From JBBTXJ01 sp964636345 (GTDB taxonomy: Bacteria > Patescibacteriota > Patescibacteriia > Magasanikbacterales > JBBTXJ01): a stretch of DNA of 25,194 nucleotides. Position numbers and translations under genes: made by a program. The notes under the pieces are model-generated. The model saw only the letters and a program-made list of their open reading frames with translations. It ran no database searches and was not told the origin of the DNA. This document shows, one piece after another, positions 15,309 to 23,592 of this stretch (the first letter of the stretch is position 1; every line of letters begins with the position of its first letter). Where the stretch lies: assembly GCA_964636345.1 (NCBI GenBank), contig CAZWRL010000010.1:1-25194 (forward strand), given 5' to 3'.

Positions 15309-15318
15309 GTTTTATCCG

Positions 15319-15795
15319 TTAGAACACTTCCATTTTGAGTCGCTTTGCGCCGAAGATTTTTGCGTCCTTGTATTCCTCCATCCAGATATCTACGCGACCA
15401 CGATAATACTTTTTATTCATGCGATCCTCTACCACGAAAATCGTATCGCCGTACACGTCGGGAAATCGCACATGTGCTCCAATCGGCAAAAAATTGGCCG
15501 CCACAACACCGTGACGTGTGTGGGTTCCAGAGGCCGTAATAAATGGTGTGTTATCCGTCTGCCACGCAAGTGAGTTGTATGCGGTAGCAACCACGGTGGT
15601 CACCTTGCGTGGTGCGCGATCGGACGCAACCGGAAGGGTAACACGCGCCACCGGAGCCACTGGCTCGCCGGTCTTAGCATTAACCACCTGTGGATAAAAA
15701 GAATGTACAAGAAGAACCGCAACAACCAGCGTTGCAAAAAGCGTTTGTGATGCCTTTTTGGTGAATGAAATAAGGTATTTTTTGGCTTTGTTCAT
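15319..15795 (-). CDS. secreted or membrane-anchored 3D-domain protein
   Basis: A 158-residue protein with an N-terminal basic stretch and a hydrophobic segment (about 17-33), a signal peptide or anchor. A short Pro/Val linker leads to a 3D domain (about 65-158): ATAYNSLAWQTD, ITASGTHTRHGVVAAN, then LPIGAHVRFPDVYGDTIFVVEDRMN and GRVDIWM. The family is named for three conserved aspartates; D124 and D136 are the clear ones. The fold is the double-psi barrel of lytic transglycosylase MltA, and 3D proteins often act on peptidoglycan, so wall remodelling is likely. I start at 15795; upstream codons have no signal-like character. The -10 on the minus strand (TAGAAT, 15808-15803) lies inside an inverted repeat. 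It is divergent from the penicillin-binding protein gene. Confidence 0.85.
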   Translation of the reverse strand: MNKAKKYLISFTKKASQTLFATLVVAVLLVHSFYPQVVNAKTGEPVAPVARVTLPVASDRAPRKVTTVVATAYNSLAWQTDNTPFITASGTHTRHGVVAANFLPIGAHVRFPDVYGDTIFVVEDRMNKKYYRGRVDIWMEEYKDAKIFGAKRLKMEVF

Positions 15796-15803
15796 ACAAA
15801 AAA

Positions 15804-15823
15804 TTCTAGGTAACACCCTAGAA
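15804..15823. promoter_or_regulatory. inverted repeat over the 3D-gene promoter, possible operator
   Basis: Perfect 7-bp arms TTCTAGG (15804-15810) and CCTAGAA (15817-15823), 6-base spacer. The left arm overlaps the presumed -10 of the 3D gene. A second, wider dyad (CACGGTT 15850-15856, AACCGTG 15878-15884) sits on the side of the PBP gene. Function is inference. Confidence 0.4.
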
Positions 15824-15894
15824 AACACGTGCTCTATAGTAACACACTACACGGTTTAAGTCAATAGGTGTATCATTAACCGTGAAGTCATACT

Positions 15895-18756
15895 ATGCCT
15901 CTCCCGGAGCCAAAAAAATTAACGCAGGCGGTGACGCACCACACGCAAACCGCATTGCATCACGCCAAAAAAACAAACCCGCGCAGGGCGCTTCGTATCG
16001 CAATCGCCAGCGCGCTTTTTTTGGGTATCGCCAGCGCGCTTATTCTTGCGATTCTCGTGGCAGTGGTGAATAGTCAACTCCCTGATCCGGATAAACTCAC
16101 GGATCGCGTGGTGGCGCAAAGCACCAAAATATATGACCGCACGGGTAAACATCTTTTGTACGAAATTTTTAACAATGAACGACGGACGCTGATAGAACTT
16201 GAGGAAATTCCCACGTACGCAGTTTACGCCACCATTGCTATTGAAGATAAAAAATTTTTTGAGCACAAAGGCATACGGTGGGCCAGCGTTCTCCGCGCCG
16301 CGGCAAGCAATATCTTGGGCCGCAAAGAAGGATCGGGCGGTGCTTCAACCATCACGCAACAATTAGTCAAAAACGCCATCGTGGGCAACGAACGAACGTT
16401 AATCAGAAAAATTAAAGAGGCGATTTTGGCAACCAAAATAGAAAAAACCTATACCAAAAACCAGATCCTAAAACTCTATTTCAATGAAATCGCCTATGGT
16501 TCATCAAACTACGGCATTGAAGCGGCGAGCCAGGCATATTTTGGCAAAACGGTTCATGATATAACGCTTGCTGAAGCGGCAACGCTGGCCGCGCTCCCCA
16601 AGGCGCCAACGCGGTATCTTAATAATCCCGAAGCGCTCAACGCGCGCCGTGATTATGTGCTGGAGGTGATGACAGAACAGGGCTATATCACACCCGAGCA
16701 AGCCGAGACGGCCAAACAGATTCCGCTTGAACTGAAAGCCCGGCTCGCGAATATTGAAGCGCCTCATTTTGTGCTCTACGCCAAAGAACGGCTCACCGAA
16801 CGCTTCGGTGAAAAAATAGTTGAAACCGGTGGGCTCACGGTCATTACATCGCTTGACTATGACCTCCAAAAAATAGCCGAGGAGGAGGTGACGAAAGGCG
16901 GCGAATACAATGCAAAAAATAATAACGCGTCAAACGCCGCGCTTGTTGCCATAGATACAAAAACAGGCGGGGTGATCGCCATGGTGGGATCACGCGACTA
17001 CTTTGATGATGCCATTGATGGTCAAGTTAATGTGGCGCTTCGTTTGCGGCAACCCGGCTCATCATTTAAGCCATTTGTGTATCTCACCGGCTTTGAACGC
17101 GGCTACACGCCACATACTGTTTTGTATGACACCGTCACCAACTTTGCTGCGGGCGGAGGATCGTATATTCCCCATAACTATGACGCCAAAGAGCATGGAC
17201 CCGTAACGGTGCGTAAGGCGCTCCAGGGCTCGCTCAATATCCCAGCCGTAAAAATGTTATATCTTGCCGGTGTCAATAATGTGCTTGCGTTAGCAGGACG
17301 TCTTGGCTACACCACGTTCACTAATCCAGACAACTATGGGCTAGCACTGGTGCTTGGCGGTGCAGAAGTCAAACTTCTTGAGCATACGAGCGCTTATGCT
17401 ACGCTTGCCAATCAGGGCAAACGATATCCCACTACCACTATTCTTGAAGTGAAAGATCACGCCGGTAGCACACTCTTCAAATATGAATTGCCGCCGGGAG
17501 AGCAAGCGATTGATAAAGAACAGGTGGCAAAAATTTCTGCCATACTCTCCGATGACGCCGCGCGCGCGTACGTGTTTGGCGCAGGTGGACCGCTTACCTT
17601 ACCGGGGAGACCCGTTGCCGCCAAAACCGGGACCACGAACGACTACAAAGACGGATGGACTATGGGATACACCCCCTCACTTGCCGCGGGCGTGTGGGTG
17701 GGCAACAACGACAATAAAGTCATGAAACCGGGCGTTGGCGGCACCGCAGGCGCCGCGCCAATTTGGAATGCATTTATGCGCCGAGCACTGGAAGGGAAAC
17801 CCGTTGAGTCATTTCCACCGATGCCGGAAACCAAAACAAGAAAACCAATTTTAAACGGCACGGACGCCGGTGGGGTGCCGGTAAAAATTGATCGCATTTC
17901 CGGTAAACTGGCCACTGAAGACACACCGGAAGAAGTCACCCAAGAAGTGATATATATGCAACCCCATAGTATTTTGCATTACGTTAATAAAGACGATCCT
18001 GCGGGCCCGGCGCCAGCCAATCCTGCCGCTGACCCGCAATACACTGGGTGGGAAGCGGGTGTGCGCGTATGGATTGAAAAAAAACAAAAAGAGATGGAAA
18101 AAAATGGCGAGGATCGCACCTTTATTCTTGGCGATGCGCCGATGGAATTTGATGATGTGCACAAAAAAGAGCTGCGCCCATCGCTTACGGTTATTGCGCC
18201 CCAGTCCGGCGCTACACTTCGTGAGCGCATCATTGATGCACAGGTTGAGGTGTCAGCACCACGCGGTGTCGCGCGCGTGACCTATTTTCTTGATGGCGCC
18301 CTCATTGGTGAGGCGACAAATCACCCATTTGCCCTTCATTATGAAAATCGTGAATGGGAAAACGGCCAACACACATTACTCGTGAAAGCATACGATGATG
18401 TCAGTAACATGACCTCGGTTGAGGTCCCCTTTTCCCTTGACGCGGCACCGGAGCCGCCGAATGTAACGTGGGTGGCACCAAAATATAACACCACGCTATT
18501 TGCATCTCTCTTCCCTCTCACTCTTGAGATGCGTCCATTCAAAAAAGACAGCATTCAGTCCATTAAAATTTTTGTACATCGCGCAAACGAGGATGCTCGC
18601 ACATTGATTGGTGAAACAAACGCCATCACTGATACCATCCTCATGACCTGGAATAACATCCCCCAAGCGGGCACCCACATCCTTGAACCAAAACTCATCT
18701 TGAAAGATGGTGGCACCATTAACGGATCAGAAAATAGTATTACGGTGCGTGAATAA
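15895..18756 (+). CDS. class A penicillin-binding protein (PBP1A-type) with Ig-like tail
   Basis: Bifunctional peptidoglycan synthase: it polymerises lipid II and cross-links the strands outside the membrane. It has 953 residues. A basic N-terminus is followed by one membrane segment (about 33-60). The GT51 transglycosylase domain has E117 in IAIEDKKFFEHKG and GGASTITQQLVKN. The transpeptidase has S389-S-F-K392, S446-L-N448 and K577-TGT, all intact. Beyond about residue 765 lie two Ig-like modules (SLTVIAPQSGATLRERIIDAQV, YFLDGALIGEATNHPF; then PPNVTWVAPKYNTTLF), an unusual C-terminal addition for PBP1A and similar in style to the tail of the RodZ-like protein. polA follows after 27 bases, so cotranscription is likely. 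No Shine-Dalgarno; no clear -35/-10 pair. Confidence 0.96.
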   Translation: MPLPEPKKLTQAVTHHTQTALHHAKKTNPRRALRIAIASALFLGIASALILAILVAVVNSQLPDPDKLTDRVVAQSTKIYDRTGKHLLYEIFNNERRTLIELEEIPTYAVYATIAIEDKKFFEHKGIRWASVLRAAASNILGRKEGSGGASTITQQLVKNAIVGNERTLIRKIKEAILATKIEKTYTKNQILKLYFNEIAYGSSNYGIEAASQAYFGKTVHDITLAEAATLAALPKAPTRYLNNPEALNARRDYVLEVMTEQGYITPEQAETAKQIPLELKARLANIEAPHFVLYAKERLTERFGEKIVETGGLTVITSLDYDLQKIAEEEVTKGGEYNAKNNNASNAALVAIDTKTGGVIAMVGSRDYFDDAIDGQVNVALRLRQPGSSFKPFVYLTGFERGYTPHTVLYDTVTNFAAGGGSYIPHNYDAKEHGPVTVRKALQGSLNIPAVKMLYLAGVNNVLALAGRLGYTTFTNPDNYGLALVLGGAEVKLLEHTSAYATLANQGKRYPTTTILEVKDHAGSTLFKYELPPGEQAIDKEQVAKISAILSDDAARAYVFGAGGPLTLPGRPVAAKTGTTNDYKDGWTMGYTPSLAAGVWVGNNDNKVMKPGVGGTAGAAPIWNAFMRRALEGKPVESFPPMPETKTRKPILNGTDAGGVPVKIDRISGKLATEDTPEEVTQEVIYMQPHSILHYVNKDDPAGPAPANPAADPQYTGWEAGVRVWIEKKQKEMEKNGEDRTFILGDAPMEFDDVHKKELRPSLTVIAPQSGATLRERIIDAQVEVSAPRGVARVTYFLDGALIGEATNHPFALHYENREWENGQHTLLVKAYDDVSNMTSVEVPFSLDAAPEPPNVTWVAPKYNTTLFASLFPLTLEMRPFKKDSIQSIKIFVHRANEDARTLIGETNAITDTILMTWNNIPQAGTHILEPKLILKDGGTINGSENSITVRE

Positions 18757-18783
18757 GTCCTCTAATTTTGGTAAGCTATCCCC

Positions 18784-21413
18784 ATGGCTGTGATAAAAAA
18801 CAAACTCGTTATCATTGACGGCAACGCCATTATTCACCGTGCTTACCATGCACTTCCGCCACTTACCACCAAAGAGGGAATGATGGTGAACGCCGTGTAT
18901 GGTTTTGCATCAATCTTGCTCAAGGTACTCCAAGAACTCAAACCAACACACCTCGTGGCGACGTTTGATGTGGCTGGCCCCACATTTCGCGATGACGTAT
19001 ACAAAAAATATAAGGCCACGCGCGTGAAAGCGGATCAGGAATTATATGATCAGATTCCGCTGGTGCAGGAGTTGGTGCGCGCATTTGATATTCCTATTTT
19101 TGAGGTGCCGAGTTTTGAAGCCGATGATATCATCGGCACCCTCGCAAAAAAAACAAACGACAATACCGGCGTGATTATCGTTACCGGCGATATGGATGCG
19201 CTACAACTTGTTGACGAAAAAACTTCCGTGTTCACGCTGAAAAAGGGTATCACTGATACGCTCACGTACACGGCAAAAGAGGTGAAAGATCGCTACGGCC
19301 TGACACCGGAACAAATTGTGGATTACAAAGCCCTGAAGGGAGACCCCAGTGACAACATTCCCGGTGTGAAGGGGATTGGAGAAAAGGGCGCAACAGAACT
19401 TTTACAGATGTTTGGCTCACTCGAAAAAGTGTTGGATGCTGCCGCGAGAGGCGACGAACGTATCGCGGCCGGTATGCGCAAAAAATTGTGTGATGGAGAG
19501 GATGATGCGCGCATGAGCGAAACTTTGGCGCGCATTCGCACCGACGTGCCTCTGCAATTTTCGCTCCGTGACGCCGCGATGGCCACTACCGATTGGAAAA
19601 AAGTTGCGGCGATGTTTCAGCGTTTTGAATTTACCTCGCTCCTTAAACGACTGCCGCGAGAAACCACAACGGGGATGGGTGAAGAAAAAACCAAAAAAGG
19701 AAAAGGGGTTAAAACAACCGTTGCCGTGGTTCACACAAAGAGCGATATTGATGCGCTCTTGCGTCGTGCCCATGTGGCACCGATCATTGGCATGCAACTG
19801 CTGCCTGATGGCCAAGATCGCATCACGGCTGGGATTTCAGCAGCGATACTTTGCATTGATCGTGATGGTTTTATTATCCCGTTTGATCGATGTGACCAGA
19901 TCCAAAAAGATGCAATTATTAATCTACTCCAAACCGATCTCATCGTCGGACACGATGTCAAACAACTCTTTCTCCGCGCACCTAATGTTGTCGGCGCAAA
20001 ACTTTTTGATGTGATGGTTGCTTCATATCTTCTTGATCCGGGCTCCCGCGCACACGATGCCGCAACCGTTATATTGAAACGGCTTGGCATCCAATTGGAT
20101 GCCGGACAACGCGAGGGACTCTTTGGCGCGGATTATGAACATGCGGCACGCGAGCTCATCGCAATCACCTCGCTCTATCAGAATCTCAAAAACGAATTAG
20201 AAAAAATAGGCGTTTTGGCGCTCTTTGAAGACATTGAAATGCCACTCATCCCCGTGCTTGCGCGCATGGAAAAACAGGGGGTCAAAATTGATACTAAAAC
20301 GCTCGCGTCTCTCTCAAAAAAACTCGCGGAACGTGTTGAAAAAATTACGAAGCGTATCCACGCGCTTGCAGGGGAATCTTTCAATATCGCGTCATCTACA
20401 CAACTCCGCGAAATTTTGTATACCAAACTCAAGCTACCAACGTTCAGTGTCAAAAAGGGGAAAACCGGACTCTCCACGGCCGCAATGGAACTTGAAAAAT
20501 TGCATGCACTGCATCCCATCATTCCATTTATTGAAGAATACAGAGAGCTCGTCAAACTCCAAAACACCTACGTGGATGCGTTGCCTCTACTCATCAATAA
20601 AACAACCGGCCGCATTCACACCACGTTTAATCAAACCGTTGCCGCCACCGGCCGTCTCTCAAGCTCTGATCCCAATCTCCAAAATATTCCCATTCGTACC
20701 GAGCTCGGCCGTGAAATTCGCGACGCATTTGTGGCTGAAAAAGGAAACGTGTTGGTAACATGCGATTATTCACAGATGGAACTCCGCATCGCCGCGCATC
20801 TTGCACACGATGAAAAAATGATTGCCGCGTTCAAATCCGGGCAGGACATTCACGCGGCAACCGCCGCGGCCATTCATCACGTGTCGGTGACCGAAGTAAC
20901 CAAAGAAATGCGCCGCTCCGCAAAAGCAATCAACTTTGGCATTCTCTTTGGCATGGGCGCTTTTGGCATGGCGGCACGCACCGGTATTTCTCACTTTGAG
21001 GCGAAAGAATTTATTGATCGCTACTTTGCGGCGTTTGTGGGAATCAAGCGATATGTTGATGACACCATCGCATTCGCCAAAAAATACGGATATGTTGAAA
21101 CCATGTTTGGCCGCCGCCGATACATTCCGGAACTGAAAGCCGGCAATCTCCAACTCCGCAATGCGGGTGAGCGCATGGCGGTGAATCATCCGGTGCAAGG
21201 AACATTGGCTGATATTATTAAAAAAGCGATGATTGTGGTGGATGAAAAAATCCGCCACGCGTGGCCGGATGACGTGAAAATGCTGTTACAAGTGCATGAT
21301 GAACTGGTGTTTGAGGTGACAGAAAAACGCGCCAAGGAAATCGCGCCGAAGCTCCAAGAAATTATGCAGGAGGTGGTGCGACTTGAAGTCCCGATTGACG
21401 TCTCCGTCGGCAT
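18784..21413 (+). CDS. polA: DNA polymerase I (partial, C-terminus lost in assembly gap)
   Basis: Repair and Okazaki-fragment polymerase. 876 residues are readable; the last dozen or so fall in the run of Ns. Residues 1-300 form the 5'-3' exonuclease (IIDGNAIIHRAYHA, FEADDIIGTLA, TGDMDALQLV, GDPSDNIPGVKGIGEKGA). The middle domain keeps the 3'-5' exonuclease fold, but the DxE, the second Asp and the YxxxD positions are replaced (IGMQLLPDG, VGHDVKQLFL, ITSLYQNL), so proofreading is predicted absent, as in Taq Pol I. The polymerase domain has motif A DYSQMELRIAAHL, motif B RRSAKAINFGILFGMG and motif C LLQVHDELVFEV. The residue matching E. coli Y766 is Phe. holA follows across the gap, apparently in the same direction. 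Confidence 0.97.
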
Positions 21414-21513
21414 NNNNNNNNNNNNNNNNNNNNNNNNNNNNNNNNNNNNNNNNNNNNNNNNNNNNNNNNNNNNNNNNNNNNNNNNNNNNNNNNNNNNNNN
21501 NNNNNNNNNNNNN
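21414..21513. other. assembly gap (100 Ns)
   Basis: Exactly 100 unknown bases, a usual placeholder length, so the true size is unknown. Homology suggests it hides the last dozen or so codons of polA and about 25-30 N-terminal codons of holA. Confidence 0.99.
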
Positions 21514-22409
21514 TCGCGTCATTCAAAAAAAAGCGGGACCCGCAAGGTCTCAATGTTGCTATGCTTGATGGCAAAAAAATGGTGCCAAAGGATCTTTGGA
21601 ACGAACTCGGCGTTATGCCCTTCTTGGCAGAAAAACGCCTGCTCGTCCTACACGGATTTTTGGAGCATGGCGAAAAAGAACTGCAAGAAGCGCTGTGCGA
21701 AAAACTCACCGCAGGCGCGTATAAAGACACTGCCGTGATTATTTTCCACGAAACCGGCGTTAAAACCGGGAAAGGCTCGTCAAAAAACCCGCTTCTAGAT
21801 TTCCTCAAAACCCAACCCTACTCAACCGCATTCCCGCTCCTGCAAGAATTTGAGCGCGAGGCGTGGGTAAAAAACGAAGTACAAAAACAAGGCGGCTCCA
21901 TCACCACCGGCGCCGCGCGTCTCATTGCAACATGCGTCACGGAAACGTGGCAACTCGCGCAGGTGACAGAACAAGCGTGTGCTCTTGCCGGCGCGGAAGA
22001 AATTCAACGCCCACACGTAGAACCCTTTATTGAACCATCAATTAATGACAACATTTTTGCGTTCACGGATGCGCTGGCAGCCGGTCATACCACATTGGCG
22101 CTAGAACTCCTGCACGAGCAACGTCGCGCCGATGCCAATGAATTTTATCTCTTAACCATGATCACACGTCAATTCCGCATCTTGCTTGAGTTGCACGATT
22201 TGAATCCACGCGAAGAACAGGCGGCGGCAAAAGAAACAGGGCTTCACCCGTTTGTTATAAAAAAATCATTACCACTCGCGAAACGGTATGCAGAGAACCA
22301 ACTCCAGCGCGTCTATAACAACCTCCTTTTAATAGAAACCGCGCTTAAAACAACCGCCGTACCTGCGGATACTCTCGTTGATCGCCTGGTAATGACTGCC
22401 ACAACATAA
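21514..22409 (+). CDS. holA: DNA polymerase III delta subunit (partial, N-terminus lost in assembly gap)
   Basis: Clamp-loader subunit that opens the sliding clamp. The reading frame is open from the gap: 297 residues before TAA. The first visible stretch, SFKKKRDPQGLNVAMLDG, fits delta shortly after its N-terminal YGED-type motif, and PFLAEKRLLVLHGF is the usual follow-up. Then come the helix-rich middle (GGSITTGAARLIATCV, WQLAQVTEQACALAG) and the C-terminal collar domain (NDNIFAFTDALAAGH, FYLLTMITRQFRILLEL, HPFVIKKSLPLAKRY, LLLIETALKT). An internal ATG at 21561 is not the true start, because the frame reads sensibly upstream of it. The stop lies in the stem of the shared terminator. An approximately 30-codon N-terminus is missing. 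Confidence 0.92.
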
Positions 22410-22436
22410 AATCCCCCGGCTGGGGGATTTTATGTT
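22403..22436. terminator. bidirectional terminator shared by holA and rpsT
   Basis: A perfect 15-bp stem (AACATAAAATCCCCC and its complement) with loop GGCT. It contains the holA stop (22407-22409) in the left arm, and the right arm covers two of the three bases of the rpsT stop (22435-22437). One hairpin serves two convergent genes and overlaps both coding ends. Confidence 0.92.
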
Positions 22437-22701
22437 ATTTGGCTTTTGCGTTTACCCTTTTCATGAGCCGCGATAATTTACGTGACGCGGTCTTGCGATT
22501 CAAGACACGCGTTTTGGCGGCCTTATCCAACGCCTTTTGGGCAGCCGTCGCAAACTTCTTGGCATCTTCCTGCGCACCACTTTGAGTGGCCTTCACCGTC
22601 TGTTTGATGGCGCTCCGATACGCCTCGCGACGCACCTTGTTGCGCACCGCACGCTTTTTGGTTTGACGCAATGATTTTCGTGCACTATCTTGATTTGGCA
22701 T
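22435..22701 (-). CDS. rpsT: 30S ribosomal protein S20
   Basis: Small-subunit protein that binds the lower body of 16S rRNA. It has 88 residues, normal for S20, strongly basic and helical: MPNQDSARKSLRQTKKRAVRN, then REAYRSAIKQTVK, KALDKAAKTRVLNRKTASRKLSRLMKRV. The ATG at 22701 gives the standard MPN start; a possible start at 22734 would add non-homologous residues and would lie over the promoter. A consensus promoter places the transcription start about 17 bases ahead. No Shine-Dalgarno. It ends in the terminator shared with holA. Confidence 0.96.
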   Translation of the reverse strand: MPNQDSARKSLRQTKKRAVRNKVRREAYRSAIKQTVKATQSGAQEDAKKFATAAQKALDKAAKTRVLNRKTASRKLSRLMKRVNAKAK

Positions 22702-22724
22702 AGTTTCAATAACAAAGTAACCGT

Positions 22725-22753
22725 AGTGTATCACCGCACGAAACGCGTGTCAA
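22725..22753 (-). promoter_or_regulatory. promoter of rpsT
   Basis: On the minus strand TTGACA (22753-22748), a 17-bp spacer and TACACT (22730-22725) preceded by TGA, an extended -10 (TGATACACT). The -35 starts right after the stop of the upstream small secreted protein gene. Confidence 0.78.
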
Positions 22754-23233
22754 CTAGGAGAAGAGCGCTTTGATGTCTGTCACCAAATCTCCACGCGCCT
22801 TAATACGCGTCGCATCAAAGTTTGCGTCGGCCTCTGTATCGCTTTTGAAGTACGCCTCAAGCGCGGCGACGGCGGCGGCGCCATCTTTCGTCTTTGCCGC
22901 CACCCGAAGTGCCTGCAGCAATGTTACCCGCGCGGTGTGTTCACTCTTTTGGTACACTTTTTCCGCACTCTTTACCTTTGCACGATACTCATTCCACGCT
23001 TTTGTAACGCCACGCACCATAAACCGCATTTCTACGGTGGTGGTTGCCGCGGCACCAACCTTTATTATGACATTCTTGACTTCTCCTCCGCGCCGTTCTT
23101 TCTGCAATTCAATTATGTTATGCTTTTCTGCCTTCGTCTTCCACTTCATATTGTCTTCTGCCCGGACGAAAATGGGCATCAATGCCATGCCTATGGTTGC
23201 TGCTCCAACGAGCAATTTTGTTGCCGCTATCAT
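22754..23233 (-). CDS. small secreted protein of unknown function
   Basis: I do not recognise the family. It has 159 residues. The N-terminus is a plausible Sec signal peptide: MIAATKLLVGAATIGMALMP, then IFVRA before EDN, with cleavage near residue 25. The mature part is small, charged and mostly helical by composition (KWKTKAEKHNIIELQKERRGG, AWNEYRAKVKSAEKVYQKSE, ALEAYFKSDTEADANFDATR). There are no cysteines, no catalytic motif and no further membrane segment. It lies between rpsT, which has its own promoter, and a gene-free region. The minus-strand RNA at 23343-23432 could be its leader, with a terminator hairpin about 110 bases upstream of the ATG. Reality is supported by the signal peptide, sensible codon use and a stop placed directly before the rpsT promoter. 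Confidence 0.7.
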   Translation of the reverse strand: MIAATKLLVGAATIGMALMPIFVRAEDNMKWKTKAEKHNIIELQKERRGGEVKNVIIKVGAAATTTVEMRFMVRGVTKAWNEYRAKVKSAEKVYQKSEHTARVTLLQALRVAAKTKDGAAAVAALEAYFKSDTEADANFDATRIKARGDLVTDIKALFS

Positions 23234-23342
23234 ACTATTATTTGTGTCTGCTCCAGGGGGTTCCTGGCGGCAGAACTATTAAAAATTAATAAACATTGTG
23301 CTTCTGGTGTGCGAAGACGCCACATTGTAAAAATTCTTACAT

Positions 23343-23368
23343 AAAAAAGGGGCCGCGTGACGCAGCCC
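23343..23368 (-). terminator. intrinsic terminator of the small RNA or leader
   Basis: GC stem (23350-23353, 23355-23357 with 23361-23363, 23365-23368), TCA loop, followed on the minus strand by C and T6. Confidence 0.75.
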
Positions 23369-23432
23369 AGGAAGAAATGACCCGAATACTCGGTCGCCCC
23401 CTTCCGGGGGCAAACGAGGGATTTGGGGTTCA
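23343..23432 (-). ncRNA. small structured RNA or regulatory leader, unknown family
   Basis: A perfect TATAAT on the minus strand (23444-23439; -35 weak, TTTTAT) would start a transcript near 23432. Three hairpins follow in order: GCCCCC-GGAA-GGGGGC (23411-23396), GACCGA/TCGG-g-TC around 23378-23395, and a terminator stem GGGC-GCG/CGC-GCCC with T6 (23368-23343). The product of about 90 nt could be a free small RNA or a terminating leader of the small secreted protein downstream. The apical loop does not match the SRP RNA consensus. Confidence 0.4.
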
Positions 23433-23499
23433 CTATCAATTATAGAACAACAGCGTAAAAAATAAAAATACGGCAATTAAGCCGGTTTTATCCACAAAT

Positions 23500-23521
23500 T
23501 TGTATACACAAGTGTATACAA
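23500..23521. repeat. 22-bp palindrome, copy 1
   Basis: Arms TTGTATACAC and GTGTATACAA around AA. It starts 3 bases after the first DnaA box. Its centre is 68 bp from the centre of copy 2. Confidence 0.9.
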
Positions 23522-23564
23522 TCAACAGTTTTTTATTACTTTTCCACAGAGTTATCCACAGAAA

Positions 23565-23592
23565 CGATTGTATACACAAGTGTATACAATCG
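23565..23592. repeat. 22-bp palindrome, copy 2, extended to 28 bp
   Basis: Same 22-bp core as copy 1 (23568-23589), with the symmetry extended by CGA/TCG to 13-bp arms. It starts 4 bases after the third DnaA box. Confidence 0.9.

Noticed and set aside
18784..21738. One long reading frame running through polA, the Ns and on to 21738
   Set aside because: The frame after the gap is not the holA frame and reads as nonsense. It is an artefact of translating Ns; polA ends in the gap and holA uses another frame.
23343..23432. Signal recognition particle RNA
   Set aside because: A GGAA loop is present, but the flanking AGCA/CAGG-type internal loop of domain IV is not.
23500..23592. Palindromes as parS, dif or a CRISPR remnant
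   Set aside because: The sequence differs from the parS consensus TGTTTCACGTGAAACA and from XerCD dif layout; two copies with one unique spacer and perfect internal symmetry do not make a CRISPR array.
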